Assembly: GCA_013388685.1 (NCBI GenBank)
Contig: JACAET010000005.1
Coordinates: 1 to 63,641, forward strand
Length of the DNA stretch: 63,641 bases
Source: Chloroflexota bacterium
GTDB taxonomy: Bacteria; Chloroflexota; Anaerolineae; Anaerolineales; Villigracilaceae
Direction of reading: 5' to 3'
The notes under the pieces were generated by a model, which saw only the letters and a program-made list of their open reading frames with translations, was not told where the DNA came from and did not search any database. Below are positions 58,489 through 63,641 of this stretch, piece by piece. Position 1 is the first letter of the stretch. Every line of letters begins with the position of its first letter. The position numbers and the translations under genes are program-made.

Positions 58489-59648
58489 GAATGAAGCGCA
58501 CGGCGCATGCGGTCGAGACCTTGCTGGAGGATTTTGCGCGAGGTGCCGAAATTGATCCGCACGTGACCTTTTCCCTCTTCGCCAAAGATTTTGCCATCGC
58601 TGAGTGCAACTTTGGCTTCGTTCAAAAAGAAATCATAAGGCGAATCCTTGATGGGGGTCTGTGTAAAATCGAGCCAGCCCAGGTAGGTCGCGTCAGGGAC
58701 GGTGGTTCGGACTTGCGGCATGTACGTGGCGACATAGTCGACGAGGAAGTCGCGGTTCGAGGTGAGGTAAGAGCGCAGTTCTATCAGCCAATCGTCGCAT
58801 TGTCCCGAAAATGCCACGTGTGCGGCGTGCAGCCCCATACTGCTCACATGCAGACGCAGGCGTTCCACTTCGCGGTTGTAGCGCTCGCGCAATTCTTTGT
58901 TCGGGATGATTGCAAAGCCGCAGAACAACCCCGGCACATTGAATGTCTTGGAAGGGGCGATCAGGGTGATGGTGCGGCTGGCAATTTCAGTAGACAACTT
59001 CGCGATGGGTGTGAAGGAGTTTCCACCCAGCAATAACTCCGAATGAATCTCATCGGAGACAATCAGGACATCGTTTTCGATGCAAATCTCTGCCATACGG
59101 CGCAGGTCTTTGCGTGAAAAGACGATACCCAGCGGGTTGTGCGGATTGCACAACAGAAACATGCCCGCCTTCTTTGCCTGCCGCTTGAAAACGTCCCAGT
59201 CTATTTCGTAGGTCAGGATGTTGCTCTTCACACGTTTGACGAGGGGCGCGTTCAATTGCGGAATCCCCACATTGTTTTTGATTTCATGGAACTCGTTGTA
59301 CACGGGCGTTTGCACCAGAACGCCCTTCCTGGGCGTACAAAGGACACGCGCCGCCACACTGAACCCGCTGACAATGCCCGTCACCGCAATCACCGCTTCA
59401 GGCTCGACCTTCCAGCGGTATAACCGCTCCATGCGTTCGGCAACCGTCGTCTTCAAGGCGTTGGAAGGCAGTTCATAGCCAAGAACGCCGTGGGCAACCG
59501 CTTTCCGAAGTTGATCGAGGATGGGGTTGGGGGCGGGGAAATCCATATCCGCCACCCACATGGGAAGGACATCGCTGGGATACCACGTCCATTTATTGAG
59601 AACATTGGGGTCGCGGCGGTTGGGGGTGCGGTCAAAGTTGTAGGTCAT
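58410..59648 (-). CDS. MalY/PatB-type aminotransferase (cystathionine beta-lyase)
   Basis: A 412-residue PLP enzyme of fold type I. WVADMDFPAPNPI near residue 31, NPHNPLGIVFS near 168, SDEIHSELLLGG near 198 and APSKTFNVPG near 230 (PLP Lys) are typical of PatB/MalY, which cleave cystathionine or other S-conjugates. The natural end is about residue 386 (RRALHSE); the tail SIRKISLGLIQSHLKTANTR after it is encoded entirely by the family A element. The enzyme should still fold, with a foreign C-terminal tail. Confidence 0.9.
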   Translation of the reverse strand: MTYNFDRTPNRRDPNVLNKWTWYPSDVLPMWVADMDFPAPNPILDQLRKAVAHGVLGYELPSNALKTTVAERMERLYRWKVEPEAVIAVTGIVSGFSVAARVLCTPRKGVLVQTPVYNEFHEIKNNVGIPQLNAPLVKRVKSNILTYEIDWDVFKRQAKKAGMFLLCNPHNPLGIVFSRKDLRRMAEICIENDVLIVSDEIHSELLLGGNSFTPIAKLSTEIASRTITLIAPSKTFNVPGLFCGFAIIPNKELRERYNREVERLRLHVSSMGLHAAHVAFSGQCDDWLIELRSYLTSNRDFLVDYVATYMPQVRTTVPDATYLGWLDFTQTPIKDSPYDFFLNEAKVALSDGKIFGEEGKGHVRINFGTSRKILQQGLDRMRRALHSESIRKISLGLIQSHLKTANTRLSYE

Positions 59649-59696
59649 GGTCTCTTCTTTCTATTTTTTGGTTCTACCGTTTTTAACGGGGAACCC

Positions 59697-59790
59697 ATTT
59701 TAAACACAAAGGACACAAAGGGCACGAAGGAAAAATGCCCATCAATCAAGCCGCCTTTTCTCCCTTTGTGTCCGTCGTGTTTAGGCTCTT
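59697..59790. repeat. ACACAAAGG nonamer hairpin repeat
   Basis: ACACAAAGG, ACACAAAGG, GCACGAAGG in tandem (about 59701-59729) face CCCTTTGTGTCCGTCGTGT about 45 bp later. Same family as 12908-12985. GGTTCTACCG / TTAACGGGGAACC flank it on the left. Confidence 0.6.
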
Positions 59791-59811
59791 TCCCGTTTGT
59801 TACGGGAGAGC

Positions 59812-60450
59812 CTATTTTTTGTAAGCCACGATCATCCCGTCGCGCAGGGGGGCGAGGGAAACGATCCAATCGGGGTCTGTTGTAATGTCGCGCGTGAAGC
59901 GGCGGATGGCTTCGGTGGATTTCTCGCGATTGTGCGCGTCGAAGACGTACCCGCTCCACAGCATGTTGTCAATGATGAGCAATCCGCCCGAGCGCAATTT
60001 TTCTTTGATGACGGGAAGCGAATCGGGATACGCCTCCTTGTCTATGTCGTTGAAGATGAGGTCGAACCTGCCTGGTGCGTTGCGAAGGGTTTCCACCGCT
60101 TCCGCGGTGTGATATTCGATCAAATCGTCAAAGCCAAGGTTGAAGAGGTGTTCTCTTGCCATTTTTGAGAGTTTCTCATCCCAGACGGTGTGATGTACGA
60201 CTCCTCCGCCGTTCTCTCTGACCGCCTTCGCAAACCACGCGGTGGAATAGCCGTAGCCTGAGCCAAGTTCGAAGACCGATTTTGCCCCGCTCATGCGCGC
60301 CAATTGGTAACAGTAATATCCGCAGACGGGACCGATGATGGGGAAGCCATGTTGCTCGGCATATTTTTCCATTTTTTGCAGTTCAAGTTCGCGCGGCGGG
60401 ACGAGGGAGGCAAGATAGTTCTGCGTTTTGTCATAATCAATGTCCGGCAT
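59812..60450 (-). CDS. O-methyltransferase family 3-like protein
   Basis: A 212-residue SAM-dependent enzyme. FELGSGYGYSTAWFAKAV near residue 63 is motif I, LIFNDIDKEAYPDSL near 130 binds the metal, and GGLLIIDNMLWSGYV near 155 is motif V, as in caffeoyl-CoA/catechol-type O-methyltransferases. The ATG at 60450 lies 1 bp after the stop of the upstream hydrolase, with AAGGA inside that gene as ribosome binding site. Substrate unknown. Confidence 0.85.
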   Translation of the reverse strand: MPDIDYDKTQNYLASLVPPRELELQKMEKYAEQHGFPIIGPVCGYYCYQLARMSGAKSVFELGSGYGYSTAWFAKAVRENGGGVVHHTVWDEKLSKMAREHLFNLGFDDLIEYHTAEAVETLRNAPGRFDLIFNDIDKEAYPDSLPVIKEKLRSGGLLIIDNMLWSGYVFDAHNREKSTEAIRRFTRDITTDPDWIVSLAPLRDGMIVAYKK

Positions 60451-60451
60451 G

Positions 60452-61183
60452 TCATTTTCCTTTTTGTGACGATAAGATTTCCAGCGCAGCGGGTAAGACT
60501 TTTTCCGCCCACATCCGATACATTTTACCCGAGGGATGCAGCCCATCCGGCGCGATCAGGGACGGATCATTCGCCGCCCCGCGGGAGATGGGCGTGACAT
60601 CCGCGTAATGAGCGCCCGCTTTCTCCGTCTCTTCGCGGTTGACCGCATTGAACGCGTCGATTTCCTGCGCAATCTTTTCCCGGTCGCGTCCCGAAGCGAA
60701 GGGAGTCACACCCCAATCGGGGATGGACAGCACAATGACGCGCTTCGGGTCGCCGCCTGCGTATTCAATGGACTTGTTCAGCAGAAAAACAAACTGCTGG
60801 CGATACTCTTCGATGTCGCGTCCGCGATACTGATTATTCACCCCGATCAACAATGAAACGAAATCATACGGAGGCTCAAGTTTGGCGGCTTGAATCCCCT
60901 GCCAGAGTTCATCGGTAGTCCAGCCTGTGCGGGCGATGATGGTGACTTCCGCTTTGACGCCTTCATTTTCAAGAAGTTTCACAAGTTGATTCGACCAGCG
61001 TTCGCGCTCGGCAACGCTTTCGCCGATGGTGTAGGAATCGCCCAGGGCGAGGTAACGGATGGGGGACATGGCAACAGGTTCCAGCGTAGAAAGGGAGGCG
61101 GGGGTCTCCCCAGGGAGGGATATAACCGCCGTGCATGCGGTCAACACGGTGAGGAAGACGAGCAGATAAAGTCTTTTGTTCAT
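60452..61183 (-). CDS. SGNH/GDSL-type hydrolase lipoprotein
   Basis: A 243-residue exported esterase or deacetylase. Lipobox VLTACT places the lipid Cys at about residue 17. ALGDSYTIG (Ser near 50), a Gly in ARTGWTTDE, GVNNQYRG (Asn) and DGLHPSGKMY (Asp and His) form the four SGNH blocks. It could act on acylated carbohydrates or lipids at the cell surface. Ribosome binding site AAAGGA before ATG. Coupled to the O-methyltransferase downstream. Confidence 0.9.
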   Translation of the reverse strand: MNKRLYLLVFLTVLTACTAVISLPGETPASLSTLEPVAMSPIRYLALGDSYTIGESVAERERWSNQLVKLLENEGVKAEVTIIARTGWTTDELWQGIQAAKLEPPYDFVSLLIGVNNQYRGRDIEEYRQQFVFLLNKSIEYAGGDPKRVIVLSIPDWGVTPFASGRDREKIAQEIDAFNAVNREETEKAGAHYADVTPISRGAANDPSLIAPDGLHPSGKMYRMWAEKVLPAALEILSSQKGK

Positions 61184-61204
61184 GGGATTATATTCCTTTA
61201 ACTC

Positions 61205-61239
61205 GACAAGGGCACGGTCAATGCGACCATGCCCTTGTC
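61205..61239. terminator. Hairpin between the TspO-like gene and the hydrolase
   Basis: GACAAGGGCA and TGCCCTTGTC form a 10-bp stem, extended by GGTC / GACC inside. No U-run follows on either side. A terminator or attenuator for the minus-strand TspO-like gene is likely but not proved. Confidence 0.5.
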
Positions 61240-61264
61240 TGATACTACCGATAAAAGGAGGCTG

Positions 61265-62017
61265 TCAAGCCGTCTGGCGGCGGGACAGGCTATAGAGCGC
61301 CATCGCCAGCATCGCTCCTGCTCCGATCCATGCAGAGGCGGCAACAATGGCAGTATCTGCCTGTTTGACCGCGATACCGATAAAAGACCAGACCAGCACG
61401 AACAGATACGCCGCATCCCGCCGCGCCGCCGCCATCCATACGCCGAGGAGGGATGCCACCGCAATCATAATCGCCGCCCAGAGGGGAGCAGAAATGCCAA
61501 AGCCGTTCCACTCGACAAGGTACAGCCAGTCGGTGATGTTGGCAACGGCGGCGACGGTGATCCAGCCGAGGTAGATGCTGAAGGGCAAATCTACCGACCA
61601 CCACTCCGCACGCGAGACGGAGGAGAGATTCACGTTCAACTTGAGATAACTGGCGATGAGCAGGCCCAGCAAGGAGAGCATGACGAGAACGCCGAGGCCA
61701 AAATAGTTGTAATGCCAGGTGAAGAGCCAGGCGGCGTTGAAGAGGTTGCTGACCGCGAAGAGATAGCCGAGTTTTTGCAGGCGGGGGTTGGTCTTCTGGG
61801 AGGGGAGGAATTGGGAAATGGCAAAGGCTATCCAGCCGACAAATATGAAGAACCAGATGGCAAAAACGTAGCCAGCGGGCACAAAATAGACCGCGAAACG
61901 GTCAGAGATTTCGCCGGTGTTCTGTCCATTGAGGGGTAGGGCGGAGGCGAGTGTGTTCACCGTCAGGGCGATCAGGACGGTGACGAGGTTGGCGGTCTGG
62001 CGTAGGGTGTCTTTCAA
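61265..62017 (-). CDS. TspO/MBR-like tryptophan-rich membrane protein
   Basis: A 250-residue membrane protein with seven hydrophobic segments. VPAGYVFAIWFFIFVGWIAF near residue 48 and LFNAAWLFTWHYNYFGLGVL near 91 match the tryptophan-rich sensory protein type. It is longer than classic TspO (about 160 residues), like the extended family in cyanobacteria and Chloroflexota. Members bind porphyrins or other lipophilic ligands. Next to carotenoid genes, so a light- or oxygen-linked role is possible. Confidence 0.78.
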   Translation of the reverse strand: MKDTLRQTANLVTVLIALTVNTLASALPLNGQNTGEISDRFAVYFVPAGYVFAIWFFIFVGWIAFAISQFLPSQKTNPRLQKLGYLFAVSNLFNAAWLFTWHYNYFGLGVLVMLSLLGLLIASYLKLNVNLSSVSRAEWWSVDLPFSIYLGWITVAAVANITDWLYLVEWNGFGISAPLWAAIMIAVASLLGVWMAAARRDAAYLFVLVWSFIGIAVKQADTAIVAASAWIGAGAMLAMALYSLSRRQTA

Positions 62018-62040
62018 TTCAATTTTTCCTTTGTGTTTTT

Positions 62041-62160
62041 AAGTAGTCGGTCATATGTTTTTAGAAGTTCATTGGCACAGTCGGCGTTCTCTTACGCCGG
62101 CAAGGCAAGCACCAGGGGAGAACGTCTCCTGCGCGTCGAATGATTTTCGGCCAGCTGCTT
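62041..62160. repeat. MITE-like element, family B, copy 3
   Basis: 120 bp, with AAGTAGTCGGTC at the left edge and GGCCAGCTGCTT at the right (a decayed inverse). Matches copies 1 and 2 but lacks about 20 bp in the middle. It lies in the gap between the TspO-like gene and crtB, followed by CTGTGTCAATCCGTGTCAA (about 62208-62226), a unit also seen near 10840. Confidence 0.6.
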
Positions 62161-62236
62161 AGCCACGAATTTAAAAAATCGACGATGCCGCGCCAAGCAG
62201 CGGCAGTCTGTGTCAATCCGTGTCAAAGAAATACTT

Positions 62237-63181
62237 TCACAAGGTCTTGATCTTCACCCACAGGGCAGGGATGCGGCTCAGTTTACCCAGCGCAGACAAA
62301 TTCGCGCGCTGGGTAAACACATCGTAGTCGTTCTTTTCAATCTCATCGAGGATGCCCTGATAGAAAACAGAGGCGGCGCCGATGGCAAGTTGACCTTCGC
62401 GCTCGAGCATCTTCACGCCCGCCCACGACTCGGCGTAGATCTGGCGGGTGCGTTCGATCTGGAACTTCATAAACTGACGCCAGTTGTCGGTGAGGCGCCC
62501 GTCGGCGATGTCCTGTTCGCGGATGCCGTGGAAGAGGAGTTCCTCGCGCGGCAGGTACAGGCGTCCGTTGCGGAAGTCTTCGCCGATGTCGCGCAGGATG
62601 TTGGTCATTTGCAGAGCCACGCCGAGTTTGATGGCATAGGGAACGGCGTCGCTGCTCTTGAAGCCGACGATATACATGCTCATCAGTCCCACCGTGGAAG
62701 CGACGCCGTAGCAGTACATGGCGAGTTCCTCGAAGGTCTGGTAACGGGACTGGGTCAGGTCGCGGTTGACGCCGTCAATCAGTTGCAGGGCGTAGTGGCG
62801 GGGGATGTGGTAACGGGCAAGGGTATCCGCCCATGCGGCGGCAACCAAGTCATCATCGAGGAAAGAGCCGTGTTCGATCATCCCGCGCCAGTAATCGAGT
62901 TTCGACTCGCGCTCGTCGTCGGTCGATTCGTCCACAATGTCATCCACGGTGCGGCAGAAGGCATACAGCGCTCGGACGGCGGAACGTTTTTCTTCGGGGA
63001 GAAGCGCCGAAGCCAGATAAAAGGACTTGGAGTGATCAGCCGTGATGCGTTCGGCTTCTTTATATGCCGTGCGAAGCGAAGCGTCGCCCGCCCAATAGGA
63101 AAAGAAGGGGCGCTTGTGCGGATGCGGGATGCTTCCTGCCAGGGCGAGGAGTTGGTTTTCCCAGTTGGCTTGTGCTTGCAT
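62237..63181 (-). CDS. crtB: Phytoene synthase
   Basis: A 314-residue prenyltransferase joining two geranylgeranyl diphosphates head to head. YAFCRTVDDIVDES near residue 75 is the first Asp-rich motif; QMTNILRDIGEDFRNGRLYLP near 195 is the second. SKSFYLASALLP and YCYGVASTVGLMS are also typical. GGAGG precedes the ATG. Divergent from crtI. Confidence 0.95.
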   Translation of the reverse strand: MQAQANWENQLLALAGSIPHPHKRPFFSYWAGDASLRTAYKEAERITADHSKSFYLASALLPEEKRSAVRALYAFCRTVDDIVDESTDDERESKLDYWRGMIEHGSFLDDDLVAAAWADTLARYHIPRHYALQLIDGVNRDLTQSRYQTFEELAMYCYGVASTVGLMSMYIVGFKSSDAVPYAIKLGVALQMTNILRDIGEDFRNGRLYLPREELLFHGIREQDIADGRLTDNWRQFMKFQIERTRQIYAESWAGVKMLEREGQLAIGAASVFYQGILDEIEKNDYDVFTQRANLSALGKLSRIPALWVKIKTL

Positions 63182-63209
63182 GGTATACCTCCAAAGTTAG
63201 GTTGGGATA

Positions 63210-63237
63210 ATTGTATGGGTTTTGTCAATTTTGTCAA
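63210..63237 (-). promoter_or_regulatory. crtB promoter
   Basis: On the minus strand TTGACA (63237-63232) and TACAAT (63215-63210) are spaced 16 bp, about 28 bp before the crtB start. The -35 box is one of the repeated TTTTGTCAA units described below. Confidence 0.72.
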
Positions 63238-63275
63238 GGTTTTGTAAATACAATTTTTGATTAAACATTGACAAA
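63220..63275. promoter_or_regulatory. Repeated TTTTGTCAA operator-like motif
   Basis: TTTTGTCAA (63220-63228), TTTTGTCAA (63229-63237) and TTTTGTAAA (63240-63248) in tandem, plus the inverse ATTGACAAA at 63267-63275. The units overlap the -35 boxes of both promoters, so one protein could control crtB and crtI together. A light- or B12-responsive MerR-type regulator (CarH/LitR) is a guess from known carotenoid loci. Confidence 0.55.
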
Positions 63276-63295
63276 TTATGTACATTGCGTATAAT
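63268..63295 (+). promoter_or_regulatory. crtI promoter
   Basis: TTGACA (63268-63273) and TATAAT (63290-63295), both perfect, 16 bp apart, about 62 bp before crtI. Confidence 0.82.
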
Positions 63296-63357
63296 GCTAG
63301 TAACCCTCACCCCTATCCCCTCTCCCCCACGGAAGAGGGAGTGAAAAGGAAGAACTC

Positions 63358-63641
63358 ATGAACAAACCAACAGCCATTGTGATTGGCGCAGGAATCGGCG
63401 GCATTGCCACCGCCGCCCGCCTCGCAAAAAACGGATATGACGTGACCGTACTCGAAAAGGAATCCACCCCAGGCGGACGCTGCAACCAGATCGTCCGCGA
63501 CGGTCACCGCTTCGACATCGGACCGACGCTGTTCCTCATGCCTGAAGTGTGGGAGGAGACCTTTGCCGCTCTCGGCGAAAAGATGAGCGACTACCTCGAC
63601 CTGCGCCGCATTGATCCGACCTACAAGGTCCACTTCGACGA
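63358..63641 (+). CDS. crtI: Phytoene desaturase, 5' part (cut by window end)
   Basis: 94 codons of an FAD-dependent desaturase are present. AIVIGAGIGGIATAARLAKN is the dinucleotide site at residues 6-25, followed by VTVLEKESTPGGRCN and FDIGPTLFLMPEVW, which are diagnostic of CrtI-type enzymes. The ATG at 63358 follows AAAAGGA. The rest lies outside the window. Divergent arrangement with crtB supports carotenoid synthesis. Confidence 0.92.
   Translation, partial: MNKPTAIVIGAGIGGIATAARLAKNGYDVTVLEKESTPGGRCNQIVRDGHRFDIGPTLFLMPEVWEETFAALGEKMSDYLDLRRIDPTYKVHFD

Overview
The window looks like a chromosomal stretch of an uncultured Chloroflexota bacterium, most likely class Anaerolineae. This is inferred from the overall gene style: GC-rich, GGAGG-type ribosome binding sites, lipoprotein multihaem cytochromes beside NrfD-type membrane complexes, an EPS-type winged-helix regulator at the head of a surface-sugar locus, crtB/crtI, and hairpin repeats in most gaps. 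No rRNA or tRNA gene was seen, so the taxonomic call is inference only.

Layout. 0-4.8 kb, plus strand: an arsenic/metalloid module with an ArsR regulator and its tandem operator, a COG0701 permease, two CXXC thioredoxin-like proteins, a four-cysteine Fe-S protein and an Acr3 arsenite exporter. 4.9-24.8 kb, minus strand: a surface polysaccharide cluster of 16 genes behind one good promoter at 24.87 kb. It starts with a winged-helix regulator, then has nucleotide-sugar epimerases, a GDP-fucose-synthase-like enzyme, a Wzm/Wzt exporter, a KpsS-like transferase, methyltransferases, a PseB-type dehydratase, an RmlD-like reductase, a NeuB-type nonulosonate synthase, an SpsF-type cytidylyltransferase, and several glycosyltransferases. 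25-33.6 kb: a GH16 lipoprotein, a methyltransferase, UDP-glucose dehydrogenase, a stand-alone receiver protein, a glycosyltransferase, panB-panE, and a zinc-ribbon membrane protein.

33.7-47.1 kb, minus strand: a large respiratory locus with 37 CXXCH haem-binding sites in five proteins. From the promoter end it encodes an octahaem cytochrome, a four-cluster ferredoxin-like protein, an NrfD-like quinone-interacting subunit, a small membrane protein, and then two successive [nonahaem cytochrome c + cytochrome b] pairs, the second cytochrome b being fused to a monohaem domain. A NarX/NarL-like two-component system, another small membrane protein and a duplicated decahaem lipoprotein follow. A perfect CRP/FNR-type palindrome lies upstream. 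No recognisable catalytic subunit (NrfA, molybdopterin enzyme, oxidase) is present, so this looks like a quinone-to-extracellular or quinone-to-periplasm electron conduit; it is the main candidate for an undescribed system.

47.2-63.6 kb: a small HExxH protein, a membrane glycosyltransferase-like protein, a thiolase, a PilZ protein, two PlsC acyltransferases, a dihydropyrimidinase, a frameshifted four-helix-bundle gene, a PLP enzyme, a structured RNA resembling 6S RNA with its own terminator, a MalY/PatB aminotransferase whose C-terminus is supplied by a mobile repeat, an O-methyltransferase, an SGNH hydrolase, a TspO-like protein, and divergent crtB/crtI with mirrored promoters.

The window is also rich in small mobile or repetitive DNA: several 90-150 bp elements with terminal inverted repeats, one of them nested inside another, and short tandem repeats with 7, 8 or 9 bp units. 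The latter occur between genes and also inside at least four coding sequences, where they add in-frame peptide segments.
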